DNA from: Lysobacter sp. yr284
Lineage (GTDB): Bacteria; Pseudomonadota; Gammaproteobacteria; Xanthomonadales; Xanthomonadaceae
Reading direction: 5' to 3'
Length of the DNA stretch: 64,000 bases
NCBI RefSeq assembly: GCF_900107375.1
Contig: NZ_FNPT01000002.1
Span: 1-64,000, forward strand
Position 1 is the first letter of the stretch. Every line of letters begins with the position of its first letter. A program made the position numbers and the translations under genes. This document shows positions 53,717-62,113 of the stretch, in pieces. Below the pieces are notes generated by a model. It searched no databases. It was not told the DNA's origin and worked only from the letters and a program-made list of their open reading frames with translations.

Positions 53717-53801
53717 GCGGGCGGTAGCGGACCCGGTCGTTCGCTGCGACCGGCGTTGTGGCGCCGGTTCATCGACGCGGGGCCGACGCCGGCTGCCTGG
53801 A

Positions 53802-55373
53802 TCAGCGCGGTATCAGCGCTTCGAGTTCGCGATACAGCTCGTCCGGCAGTCGGGTGCGGGCCCGTTGCAGGCGTACGCGCAGCGTTTGCGGCGATGCCTG
53901 TTCGAGCGAACCGAAGCGATAGCGTCCGAAGATGGTCCATGTGCGCAGTTCGGACAACAGCCTGTCTTCCGCCTGCGAGGCCTGCGGTTCGGACAGCGCA
54001 TCCAACAGGAAGTCCAGCGCCTGCCATTTGTCCAGCAAGGTGGCGGCGACGGTCAGCCGGGCGCGGTAGTGCGGGCGCAATTCCCAGGCTTGCCGCAGCG
54101 CCGGCGCCGTCAACTTGGCGTGGCCGCGCGCGTAGGCCCGCAGGGCTTCGGACGCGACCCGGTGATCGCTGTCGTGCAGCGCCCGCGCCAATACCTCGGG
54201 CAGGCCGACGGCTGCGCCGCGGATGAGTCCGCGCAGCGCCAGCAGCCGCAGCCGCGACGAGGCCTGCGACAACCACGGCATCAACCTTGCCTCGTCCTCG
54301 GGCAGGGCGCATTCGCTCAAGGCCGTCAGCGCGATGCGCGCCCGCGCCGAGTCGCCCGCCTCCAGCGCGTCGCGCCACATCCGCCGGGGTTCTTCGCCGA
54401 ACCGTTCGCGCAGCAGATAGGCCGCCACGCGCCGGGGCCCGGTGGAACGGTCGAACATCGCATCGTCCAGGCTCTCGCGCAGCGAGGGCGCATCGACGCG
54501 GGCGGCCAGCCGCAGCGCATCGCGGCGCAGGGCGGGGACGCGGCGCCGGCGGGTCAGGCGCAACTCGCGGTCGAGCTGCGCCGGCGCCAACCAGGTTTGC
54601 GCCTGCGCCAGTGCGGCGCCGGCGATGCGCGGGTGCGGATCGTCGAGCGCGGCGATACAGGCGTCCGCCGCGCTGCGGGCGCCGGTCGCGACCGCGGCGG
54701 CATAGGCGTATTCGCGCACTTGCGGCGAAGCCGACGCGGTGGCGCGCCACAGCCGCTCGGCGTGGCGCGGCGCATGCAGCTGCGGCTCGACCAGTGCGCT
54801 CCAGGCGTGGGCGTAACGTTCGCGCCCGCGCATCGACAACGCCAGCTCGATCAGGTCGAACAGCCGCTCCGGCTCGCGTTGGAGCAACGAATCCAGCAGG
54901 TTTTCGGCGACCCGCCGGACCGGATCGGCCCAGTCGCCGCAACGGATCAGCGCCGCCGCCATCGCCACGCGGCCGGGCCAGTCGGCGAACGCGCGCAGCG
55001 CGTACTCGCGCAGATAGCCGTCGTAATCGCAGCTGGCCACGAACAGGCAGGCCTGGGCGCGTTCGCGGCTTGCGGACTGCAACACCTGCAAGGGCATGCG
55101 CTCGTCGGGCCAGACCGGAACCGGCCGGAACGGCCGCCCGCCATGAGCGGCAAGGCGTCGCAGAAAATCGTAATGCCGGGGGCTCTTGCGGATCGCCTCC
55201 TCCAGGCGCAGCAGCGCGCGCGCCGGCAGCGCTTGCAGCTCGCCGGCGGCGCTTTCCAGTTCGCTCTCGCCGAAGACGTAGTCGTGCCGGCCGCGCAGCG
55301 CGTGCAGGCCCGCGGTCAGGCAGCAGTTCCAGGCCGCCGGCAGGCGCGCCGGGCTGGGAAAATCGATCAGCAT
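53802..55373 (-). CDS. HEAT-repeat protein
   Basis: A 523-residue alpha-solenoid. Successive paired helices with the pattern LR.YA..A...WP..., DPHPRIAGAALAQA and DSDHRVASEALRAYARGHAK run through the length. Such proteins act as protein scaffolds. The N-terminal 60 residues (MLIDFPSPARLPAAWNCCLT) are distinct. The end is 34 bases upstream of the S4 gene start in the opposite order: S4 (55408-55632) precedes it on the minus strand, so co-transcription is likely. No known partner. Confidence 0.78.
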   Translation of the reverse strand: MLIDFPSPARLPAAWNCCLTAGLHALRGRHDYVFGESELESAAGELQALPARALLRLEEAIRKSPRHYDFLRRLAAHGGRPFRPVPVWPDERMPLQVLQSASRERAQACLFVASCDYDGYLREYALRAFADWPGRVAMAAALIRCGDWADPVRRVAENLLDSLLQREPERLFDLIELALSMRGRERYAHAWSALVEPQLHAPRHAERLWRATASASPQVREYAYAAAVATGARSAADACIAALDDPHPRIAGAALAQAQTWLAPAQLDRELRLTRRRRVPALRRDALRLAARVDAPSLRESLDDAMFDRSTGPRRVAAYLLRERFGEEPRRMWRDALEAGDSARARIALTALSECALPEDEARLMPWLSQASSRLRLLALRGLIRGAAVGLPEVLARALHDSDHRVASEALRAYARGHAKLTAPALRQAWELRPHYRARLTVAATLLDKWQALDFLLDALSEPQASQAEDRLLSELRTWTIFGRYRFGSLEQASPQTLRVRLQRARTRLPDELYRELEALIPR

Positions 55374-55407
55374 CCTTGCGCTCCGAAGATACGTGCCGCG
55401 ACGCGGT

Positions 55408-55632
55408 TCAGTCCGCCGCCACCTCGATCCGCACCCCCTCGCACTCCACCACCTGCCCCGCGCGGATCTTGCAGGTCTTGCGCAGTTCCACCTGCCCGTC
55501 GACCCGCACCGCGCCGCTGGCGACGATGGCCTTGCCGCTGCCGCCGCTGTGGGCGAGGCCGGCCAGCTTGAGCAATTGGTTGAGTTCGACGAAGTCGTGG
55601 CCGGCGTCGAGGGCGAAACGGATCGGTTGCAT
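55408..55632 (-). CDS. Small S4-domain RNA-binding protein
   Basis: A 74-residue YbcJ/RlbA-like protein. The S4 fold reads FVELNQLLKLAGLAHSGGSG, KAIVASGAVRVDGQVELRK and RAGQVVECEGVRIEV. The start MQPIRFALDAGHDFVELNQL matches the family. It probably binds structured RNA, possibly ribosomal. It is followed on the same strand by the HEAT-repeat gene. Confidence 0.9.
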   Translation of the reverse strand: MQPIRFALDAGHDFVELNQLLKLAGLAHSGGSGKAIVASGAVRVDGQVELRKTCKIRAGQVVECEGVRIEVAAD

Positions 55633-55776
55633 GGCGGCGTTGCTTTGGGGCGGTGACGGGCAGGCAGGGTCGCAGCGCTGAGACCTGGACGCAAGACGTT
55701 TGCGCGCGCGGCGGCGTACTCTCGGGCCTGGGGCGCCCGCGCGGGCGCCGCCAGCCCATCTCTGCAGAGGTCGACG

Positions 55777-56769
55777 ATGAAGCGAGCCCAATACGAACAG
55801 CGCGGCCCGGTGCCGCAGGACGTGATCGACGCGGTCGAGTTCCAGACCCCGCCGCTGGCGGAGGGCCAGGTGCTGATCGAGGTGCTGGCCGCGCCGATCA
55901 ACCCGTCCGACGTGCTGACCCTGACCGGCGACTACGGCCTGCTGCCGCCGCTGCCGGCGGTGGGCGGCAACGAGGGCGTCGGCCGGGTGGCCGAACTCGG
56001 CCCGCAGGTGACCCAGCTCAAGCTCGGCCAGACCGTGCTGCTGCCGATCCAGGGCGGCAGCTGGGCCTCGCACATGGTCGGCACGGCCAAGCATCTGGTG
56101 CCGCTGCCCGACGGCGCCGATCCCAAGCAACTGGCGATGATCACCATCAACCCGCCGACCGCGCTGCTGATGCTCAGCGACATCGTCGCGCTGGAGCCGG
56201 GCGACTGGGTGATCCAGAACGCGGCCAATTCGGCCGTCGGCACGTATCTGATCCAGCTGGCCAAGGCGCGCGGCCTGCGCACGATCAACGTGGTGCGGCG
56301 CGAGTCGGCGGTGGAGGCGGTGCGCGCGGCCGGCGCCGACGTGGTCCTGGTCGACGGCGAGGACCTGGGCAAGCGCGCGCGCGAGGCGGCGCAGAAGGCG
56401 CCGATCAAGCTCGGCATCGACGCGGTCGGCGGGCTGGCGACCCAGCACATCGCCCAGGCCCTAAGCGAGGGCGGGGTGGTGGTGAACTACGGCGCGATGA
56501 GCGGCGAGGCCTGCCAGATCTCGCCGGCCTCGTTCGTGTTCCGCGACGTGTCGCTGCGTGGGTTCTGGCTGTCGCGCTGGTTCCAGCAGGCGACGCCGGC
56601 GCGGCGCGCGGAGGTGTTCGGCGAGATCGCCCGGCGGGTGGCCGCGGGCGAACTGCACGCGCGGGTGCAGGCGACCTACCCGCTGGAGCGGATCAAGGAC
56701 GCGGTGGCCGCGGCCGCCGCGGGCGAACGCGACGGCAAGATCCTGATCCTGCCCAACGGCGAGGTCTGA
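55777..56769 (+). CDS. Trans-2-enoyl-CoA/ACP reductase-like MDR protein (MECR/ETR type)
   Basis: A 330-residue NADPH-dependent reductase without zinc motifs. MDR-type Rossmann: NAANSAVGTYLIQLAKARGL is the ETR version of the GxxGxxxxxxG motif. PINPSDVLTLTGDYGLLPPL and GNEGVGRVAELG are the typical N-terminal half, and LRGFWLSRWFQQ near the C-terminus is the MECR hallmark. It may reduce enoyl thioesters in fatty-acid metabolism or detoxify 2-alkenals. Lone gene. Confidence 0.88.
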   Translation: MKRAQYEQRGPVPQDVIDAVEFQTPPLAEGQVLIEVLAAPINPSDVLTLTGDYGLLPPLPAVGGNEGVGRVAELGPQVTQLKLGQTVLLPIQGGSWASHMVGTAKHLVPLPDGADPKQLAMITINPPTALLMLSDIVALEPGDWVIQNAANSAVGTYLIQLAKARGLRTINVVRRESAVEAVRAAGADVVLVDGEDLGKRAREAAQKAPIKLGIDAVGGLATQHIAQALSEGGVVVNYGAMSGEACQISPASFVFRDVSLRGFWLSRWFQQATPARRAEVFGEIARRVAAGELHARVQATYPLERIKDAVAAAAAGERDGKILILPNGEV

Positions 56770-56884
56770 GGCGCGCGGCCTCGCGCACGCGGCCCGCGCG
56801 CGCCAGGCGAACGCGCGCCGGCGCGCGCGGGCCGCGCGTTCGTGCGAGCATCGGCGACGAATCCGCGCATCCCGGGAGCCGCGC

Positions 56885-57274
56885 ATGAACACCGAACTGC
56901 AGATGCTGGCCTGGTCGGTCGCACTGGGCATCGTCCATCTGCTGGCGGCCGCCGCGTTGATGACCGCGCAGCGCGGCGTGCGCTGGAACGCCGGCGCGCG
57001 CGACGGCACCCCGCCGCCGCTGACCGGCGTGGCCGCGCGCATGGAGCGCGCCTGGCGCAACTACCTGGAGACCTTCCCGATGTTCGCGGCGCTGGCGCTG
57101 GCCGTGGTCGTCGCCGGCCGCGGCGACGAGCACACCGCGCTGGCCGCGCAGCTGTATTTCTGGTCGCGGCTGGTCTACGTGCCGGTCTACGCCGCCGGCA
57201 TCGCCTACCTGCGCTCGGCGGTGTGGGCGGTGTCGCTGTGGGGAATCCTGCAGTTGCTGTGGGCGCTGCTGTAG
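56885..57274 (+). CDS. MAPEG-family membrane protein
   Basis: A 129-residue integral membrane protein with four hydrophobic helices. WNAGARDGTPPPLTGVAARM, ERAWRNYLETFPMFAALALA and AQLYFWSRLVYVPVYAAGIA match the MAPEG signature (ER..RA..N..E..P.F). These proteins are glutathione-linked or of unknown role in bacteria. It is convergent with the GIY-YIG gene, 5 bases apart. Confidence 0.9.
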   Translation: MNTELQMLAWSVALGIVHLLAAAALMTAQRGVRWNAGARDGTPPPLTGVAARMERAWRNYLETFPMFAALALAVVVAGRGDEHTALAAQLYFWSRLVYVPVYAAGIAYLRSAVWAVSLWGILQLLWALL

Positions 57275-57278
57275 TCGC

Positions 57279-57557
57279 TCAGCCCGTGGCGGCCTCGGCC
57301 GCAGGCTGCGCCTGCGCGCACAACGCGCGCTTGGCCGTCGGGGTGAGCTGCTTGATCGCGTACTCGGCGCGCAGCGCGGCGCCGCGGTCGGGATGCTCGA
57401 AGCGCGCCAGCAGCCGCGCCGGCGGATGCGCGCGGGTATAGCGCGCGCCCTTGCCGGCGGCGTGCTGGGCGTAGCGGCGCTCCACGTCGATGGCGATGCC
57501 GGTGTAGAGGCTGCCGTCGGTGCATTCGATGAGGTAGACGTACCAGGGCATCGGCAT
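57279..57557 (-). CDS. GIY-YIG nuclease domain protein (YhbQ-like)
   Basis: A 92-residue single-domain protein. The YIG half is LYTGIAIDVERRYAQHAAGKG and the GIY half VYLIECTDGSLY. ARYTRAHPP and RAEYAIKQL follow. The family includes UvrC-N-like and mobile-element nucleases; single-domain forms of this size are housekeeping proteins of uncertain DNA role. The start MPMPWYVYLIE is typical. Confidence 0.9.
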   Translation of the reverse strand: MPMPWYVYLIECTDGSLYTGIAIDVERRYAQHAAGKGARYTRAHPPARLLARFEHPDRGAALRAEYAIKQLTPTAKRALCAQAQPAAEAATG

Positions 57558-57628
57558 AGGGTAAGGCGAGCGGCGGGCGAAAGCCGCTTTCTCCAGCTGC
57601 CCGGTGCGGCGCGTCCGCGCCCATTTAG

Positions 57629-57657
57629 GGATTTAGTTAAGTAATCAAGGCTATACT
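57629..57657 (+). promoter_or_regulatory. AT-rich ArsR promoter/operator with TTAGTTAA motif
   Basis: GGATTTAGTTAAGTAATC lies before a TATACT -10 at 57652-57657, 45-70 bases before the ArsR start. GATT and AATC arms flank it. The same TTAGTTAA core is seen upstream of the desaturase gene (61632-61641 region). ArsR-type repressors bind such sites between -35 and start. Confidence 0.5.
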
Positions 57658-57696
57658 GGCCTCTCCGCGCCGCCCGGCGCGCCCGGTGCCGCCGCC

Positions 57697-58029
57697 ATGT
57701 CGCAGGACAAGATCTTCGAAGCCCTGGCCTCGGCGCCGCGCCGGCAGATCCTGGCGTTCCTGTCCGAACGCGAGCTCAGCGCCGGCGACATCGCCGCGCG
57801 TTTCGACATGAGCGCGCCGGCGGTGTCGCGGCATCTGTCGGTGTTGGTCAACGCCGGCCTGATCAGCAGCGAGCGGCGCGGCCAGTTCGTGGTCTACAAG
57901 CTGGTGCCGGACCACCTGGTCAATACGCTGACCCAGTTCGCGTTCGAGATCTGCCCGGTCGGCGGCCCGCTCAAGCGCGAAAGCCGGCGCGCGGCGCGCA
58001 AGACCGCGGGCGGCAAGCCGGCGGCTTGA
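57697..58029 (+). CDS. ArsR/SdpR-family transcriptional regulator
   Basis: A 110-residue winged-helix repressor. The HTH reads LSAGDIAARFDMSAPAVSRH then LSVLVNAGLISSERRGQFVV, as in SdpR autorepressors without metal Cys. The first residues MSQDKIFEALASAPRRQILA are typical for the family. The C-terminal 15 residues are basic. It is likely autoregulated through the upstream AT-rich site and may control lipid or sigma-factor genes nearby. Confidence 0.9.
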   Translation: MSQDKIFEALASAPRRQILAFLSERELSAGDIAARFDMSAPAVSRHLSVLVNAGLISSERRGQFVVYKLVPDHLVNTLTQFAFEICPVGGPLKRESRRAARKTAGGKPAA

Positions 58030-58081
58030 GCCGCGGCGTGCGGCGCATGCGCGCCCGCATCGGCCCAGGCCGCGCCCGACT

Positions 58082-58756
58082 TCACTCCCGCTCGAAGCGC
58101 TCGATCTCCTCCAGCACCGCCTCGGCGCGGCGCACGCTGGCGCCGGCGACGCTGTCGTCCACCGCCCGGCGCAGGCGCGGCCGGGCCGGGTTGCGCGACC
58201 AGCGCAGGAACCACGCGCTGGCCAGCAGCCCGGCCACCCCGACCGCGCCGCCGTAGACGAACATCGACGGCGCGTTGCGGTACAGGTCGACGCCGAACAG
58301 GCTCATCAGGATCGCCGCCAACGCCGGCATCCACAGCAGCCACCAGGCCAGCCCGACCGCGAGGCCGCCGCGCACGTAGGCCCGGCGCAGCGCCGCCAGC
58401 CGCCGCTGCAGGGCCAACACCGGCGCGGCGTAGTCGATGCCGGCGACGCAGGACTGCACCCACGCGCCGCACACCACCAGGGCGATGCCGTACAGATGCA
58501 GCGCCAGGCCGAACGCGAGCAGGTGCGCGCTGTGCGCGTGCGCGCTCCAGAACGCCGCGCCCCAGATCGTCAGCAGCACGCCGGCGGCCATCTGCAGCGC
58601 CTGTCCCCACACCAGCGGACGCAGCCCGCTGCGCAGGCGCCGGCCGCGCTCTTCGCGCAGGCGCAGCCGTTCCATCCGGTGCTGGCGGTCGAGCTTGTCG
58701 CCCAGCGCCTGCCAGGCTTGCTTGAGTTCGTCGAGTTCCATCGTCGCTGCGCTCAT
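58082..58756 (-). CDS. Integral membrane protein, probable partner of the ECF sigma factor
   Basis: A 224-residue protein with an N-terminal cytosolic helix region (MELDELKQAWQALGDKLDRQ) and four hydrophobic segments within about 50-185. The final 35 residues are charged. It starts 27 bases after the sigma gene stop on the same strand, so they form an operon. It lacks the HxxxCxxC zinc anti-sigma motif. Role as anti-sigma is inferred from position and topology only. Confidence 0.75.
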   Translation of the reverse strand: MSAATMELDELKQAWQALGDKLDRQHRMERLRLREERGRRLRSGLRPLVWGQALQMAAGVLLTIWGAAFWSAHAHSAHLLAFGLALHLYGIALVVCGAWVQSCVAGIDYAAPVLALQRRLAALRRAYVRGGLAVGLAWWLLWMPALAAILMSLFGVDLYRNAPSMFVYGGAVGVAGLLASAWFLRWSRNPARPRLRRAVDDSVAGASVRRAEAVLEEIERFERE

Positions 58757-58783
58757 GGTTCGGTTCCGCGGTGGGTAGGGGCG

Positions 58784-59335
58784 TCAGTCGGCCAGCGCGG
58801 CGCGCAGGCGCTGCTTGAGCCGGCCGATCTTGGTGGCGACGTTGCTTTCGCTCAGGCCCAGGACTTCGGCGATCTCGCGATGGCCGCGGTCTTCCAGGTA
58901 GAGCAGCAGCAAGGCGCGGTCCAGCGGCGGCTGCTGCGCGATCAGGCGCTGCAGCAGGCGCAGGCGCTGCGCGGTTTCCGGCGTGTCGCCGTCGTCGGCG
59001 GGCAGCGCGTGCAGGTCTTCGTCCAGCGCCAGGGTGTCGTGGCGGCGGCTGCGCTCGCGCAGGTGCGAGATCGCCACGTTGAGGGCGATGCGGTACATCC
59101 AGGTGGAAAAGCTGCGCTGCGGGTCGTAGCCGGGGAACGCGCGCCACAGTTGGGCGGCGATCTCCTGGGCGAGGTCGGCGCGCTCGTCCTCGCCGCGGGC
59201 GTAGCCGGCGGCGACCTTGTAGACGATGCCGCGGTGCGCGGCCAGCAGCGCCTCGAAGCGGCGCTGCCGCGCCGCCGTGGCTTCCCCGCGCATGCCGTCC
59301 GCTCCTGCCATCGCCTGGGTCCGTTGGATGTCCAT
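58784..59335 (-). CDS. ECF-type RNA polymerase sigma factor
   Basis: A 183-residue sigma-70 family protein with only regions 2 and 4. Region 2: RGIVYKVAAGYARGEDERAD then LAQEIAAQLWRAFPGYDPQR and STWMYRIALNVAISHLRERS. Region 4: LLLYLEDRGHREIAEVLGLS then ESNVATKIGRLKQRLRA. The start at 59335 (MDIQRTQAMAG) leaves an N-terminal extension of about 20 residues; an internal Met is possible. A membrane protein follows. Confidence 0.9.
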   Translation of the reverse strand: MDIQRTQAMAGADGMRGEATAARQRRFEALLAAHRGIVYKVAAGYARGEDERADLAQEIAAQLWRAFPGYDPQRSFSTWMYRIALNVAISHLRERSRRHDTLALDEDLHALPADDGDTPETAQRLRLLQRLIAQQPPLDRALLLLYLEDRGHREIAEVLGLSESNVATKIGRLKQRLRAALAD

Positions 59336-59404
59336 GCCCGGGTGATTCGCGCCCCGGGGCGAATCATCACACCGGCGGCGACGGACGCACGACTCCGGGC
59401 CGGC

Positions 59405-60487
59405 TCAGCTCGCCGCGGCGGCCTCGGCGCGGTGGCGGTAGAACGCCAGGATGGTGTCGCTGAAGTCGCCGATCAGCCAGCGCGCCAGCGGTGCGGCGTA
59501 CCAGTTGAAGCCGGTGCTGACCCGGTAGTCCATGCGGATGCGCAGTTCGGTGGCGGCGCCGCGCGGGACCAGGGTGTAGCGGGTGCCGGTGAGGTCGAAG
59601 TAACGGCCGCCGATCTCGACGTGGTCGTCCAGCGCGCCGCGCGGGATCGAATCCGGCGCGAACTGGTACTGCCACTGCACGTAACGGCCCGGCTGCCAGT
59701 CGGCCGAGCGCTGGCGGAAATGGATGCCCTTGCCCATGCGCACCTCGCGGGTGAGGCCGGCGGCGTCCTCGTGGGTCAGCCCGGCCAGCGGCGTGGGCAC
59801 GCCGATGCGGTACATCCAGGCGCGGTCGACCTCGGCGGCGCGGATATGGTCGGCGTCGAGCAGTTGCCGCCATACCGCCGCGGGCGCGGCCTGGACCAGC
59901 ACGCTGCGCTCGACCCGCTCGATCCGCCACGGCTCGTCGTGGCCGACGCCGAGCAAGGTCAGCAGCACCGGCAGGAACGCCAGGCTGTAGACCGTCGGCG
60001 TCTTCGACCAGCCGGCCCAGCGGCACAGCGCGCCCATGAGCATGCCGCCGATCGAGCCGAACACGACGAACAGCGGCCAGATCAACACCACGCAGATCGC
60101 GCCTTCGAGCATGAACAACATCGACCCGGCCATGCACAGGGTGACGCTGAGCCACGGCGCGAAGAAGTGGTAGCGCAGACGGCGCGCGCGCTGGCGCTCG
60201 GCGAGGTAGACGGTGACCGCGCCGATCGCGACCGGCGCGAGCAGAATGAAGACGGTGAGCATCGGCGCCCAGGTGCTGCCGGCTTCGCCGTTGAAGATCA
60301 GGCGCAGGACCATGCCGATCAGCGCGCCGCCGAGGAACGGCAGCAGTGCGAGCAGCACAGCACGCAACCATCGCTTCGCGCTGGCGTCGGCGGGGCGGTC
60401 CGGGACGTGCGGCGGCAGCGGCGGCGGCTCGGGCGAGGCCGGCGCGGCGGTGTCAGGATCGGGTCGCTGCGGATCGTGTTCGTTCAT
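59405..60487 (-). CDS. Membrane protein with C-terminal SRPBCC-like domain
   Basis: A 360-residue protein. After a 35-residue Pro-rich N-terminus, four or five hydrophobic helices cover about 40-185 (LLALLPFLGGALIGMVLRLI to LTLLGVGHD). Residues about 195-350 look like a polyketide-cyclase/START fold: VERSVLVQAAPAAVWRQLLD, AGLTREVRMGKGIHFRQR, and YTLVPRGAATELRIRMDYRV. The fusion of a membrane anchor with a lipid-type binding domain, plus ATGA overlap with the desaturase gene, suggests a role in lipid handling. I have not seen a named family for it. Confidence 0.78.
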   Translation of the reverse strand: MNEHDPQRPDPDTAAPASPEPPPLPPHVPDRPADASAKRWLRAVLLALLPFLGGALIGMVLRLIFNGEAGSTWAPMLTVFILLAPVAIGAVTVYLAERQRARRLRYHFFAPWLSVTLCMAGSMLFMLEGAICVVLIWPLFVVFGSIGGMLMGALCRWAGWSKTPTVYSLAFLPVLLTLLGVGHDEPWRIERVERSVLVQAAPAAVWRQLLDADHIRAAEVDRAWMYRIGVPTPLAGLTHEDAAGLTREVRMGKGIHFRQRSADWQPGRYVQWQYQFAPDSIPRGALDDHVEIGGRYFDLTGTRYTLVPRGAATELRIRMDYRVSTGFNWYAAPLARWLIGDFSDTILAFYRHRAEAAAAS

Positions 60488-61557
60488 TGGCTTACCCAGG
60501 TCTGCGCAGGGGCGCGCGTATGTTCGGCGCGGGTCGGCGGTGCGGCGTCGAGACACTGTAGTTCCTCGCGCGGCGGCAGATCTTCGGGCAGGCGCAGCCC
60601 GCGCACCAGCCCGACGCGTTCCAGCGCGCGCAGCAGCCACCAGCCCGGGTCCCATTCGCCCGGATACAGCCCCAGCCGCGCCGAACCCGGGAAGGCATGG
60701 TGGTTGTTGTGCCAGCACTCGCCCATGGTCAGCAGCGAGGCGAAGCGCACGTTGCGGCCCTGCACCGCGGCGCCGCGCACTTCGTGGTGCATGCCGCCGT
60801 GGTTGTGGGCGAAGTAGCCGACCAGCCAGTGGCCGAACACGCCCGCGGTCACCCGTGCGCACACGCCCCAGAAGACCCAGCCCCAGCCGCCGAGGGCGTA
60901 GAAACCCAGCGCCCACGGCAGGTGCTGCCACATCCAGGTGCGCTGCAGGAAGCGGTAGACGCGGTCGTCGGCGATGCGCGATTCGATCTCGATCTTCGGC
61001 GGCGCGCGCAGGCGCAGTTCGCAGTGCAACTGCCACCAGGCGTCGCGCAGGAAGCCGCGGCGGTGGGCGAGGTAGTCGTGGCAGTGCGGCAGGCGCTGGG
61101 CGTAGTCGCGCAGGTCGTGGGTGCGCACCAGCGCCAGCGGCCCGGCCAGGCCGACCTGCACGCCGCAATAGACCAGCAGGTATTCCAGCCACTTCGGGCA
61201 TTCGAAGCTGTCGTGGATCAGCTTGCGGTGCATGCCCAGCGAATGGCCGAGCAGCAGTACCGCGGCGGTGGAGACGACGAACAGCGCGAACGCGCCCCAG
61301 CTGAAGGTCAGCGCGCCGCCGACCACGGCGCCGGCGGCCATGGCGGTGAACCACAGCGAGCGCACCGGCTCCCACGCCACCAGGCCGTCGCTGACGCTGC
61401 GCACCGAGTCGGCCGGCCTGGCCCGCGAGCGCACGCGGTGCGCGCCCAGGCTGGCCGGGAGCGCGTCGGGCAGGGCGGGCGTCGCTGGCATCGCCTGCGC
61501 GGATGCGCGGTTGGCGGGCGCGACGACGGGGCGGGCGTTCACAGGCAGGGCATTCAC
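60484..61557 (-). CDS. Acyl-CoA / fatty-acid desaturase (membrane, di-iron)
   Basis: A 357-residue integral membrane desaturase. Conserved His clusters are HSLGMHRKLIH, RTHDLRDYAQ, CHDYLAHRR, HNHGGMHHE and CWHNNHHAFP. Four hydrophobic segments lie within 65-250. It probably puts a cis double bond in acyl-CoA or phospholipid acyl chains. The N-terminal 60 residues are a low-complexity Ala/Pro/Arg tail, so the true start may be further down. It heads a two-gene operon with the SRPBCC membrane protein, overlapping by 4 bases. Confidence 0.9.
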   Translation of the reverse strand: MNALPVNARPVVAPANRASAQAMPATPALPDALPASLGAHRVRSRARPADSVRSVSDGLVAWEPVRSLWFTAMAAGAVVGGALTFSWGAFALFVVSTAAVLLLGHSLGMHRKLIHDSFECPKWLEYLLVYCGVQVGLAGPLALVRTHDLRDYAQRLPHCHDYLAHRRGFLRDAWWQLHCELRLRAPPKIEIESRIADDRVYRFLQRTWMWQHLPWALGFYALGGWGWVFWGVCARVTAGVFGHWLVGYFAHNHGGMHHEVRGAAVQGRNVRFASLLTMGECWHNNHHAFPGSARLGLYPGEWDPGWWLLRALERVGLVRGLRLPEDLPPREELQCLDAAPPTRAEHTRAPAQTWVSQ

Positions 61558-61623
61558 AGGCGTCTCCTTCGCACGTTGCAGGGCCGTCGCGGCCTCCGCG
61601 CCGGCGCATGCCGGTGGGAGTCA

Positions 61624-61655
61624 ATGTATCAGCATTTAACTAATTTGCTAAAAGA
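61624..61655 (-). promoter_or_regulatory. AT-rich desaturase promoter/operator with TTAGTTAA motif
   Basis: On the minus strand the sequence is TTTTAGCAAATTAGTTAAAT followed by GCTGATACATTG, about 70-100 bases before the desaturase start. TTAGTTAA is shared with the ArsR promoter. A TTTAGC / TACATT pair at about 18 bases spacing could serve as -35/-10. Confidence 0.5.
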
Positions 61656-62113
61656 TTGGTTGCGGCCGGCGCTGGCGTCAAGCCCGTGCCGACGGGCGGT
61701 CGGCCTGGGTAGGCTCGGGTCATGGCTGGCCGGGGCGCCGGCGCGAACAACTGCGCGCAGCCGCTGCGCGACTGGCGGCGCGCCTCGATGAGCGCGCAGG
61801 TGCGTATCGACTCGACGACGCATACCGAATGCGGCCATCCCTAGGCGGCGGCGCCCACTGCGCGCGGGCGGTCGCGAACGGCGTTCGTATGCGATGAGCG
61901 CCACCGGCGGCAATACCGTGCGGGCGGCGGCGGGGCTGCGCGCCGGCGGCGATCGCGGCCGCAGGCTGCCGCGTCGCGCAACGCCGAAACCGACCCGGGC
62001 GCCGCTCGGCGAACGACTGCTGCCGGCACTGGCGAACTCGCGTCGCCGCCGGGGCAGCCGCGAGGCGGACGCGCCTTCGTGGCCGCCGCACCTACGCCGC
62101 GCGCATCGCGCGC
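61656..62113. other. GC-rich intergenic region, no gene supported
   Basis: About 460 bases between the desaturase promoter and the end of the GreB-like gene. Short open frames exist on both strands but show Arg/Ala/Pro-rich translations and no homology or ribosome sites. Nothing recognised. Confidence 0.4.
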
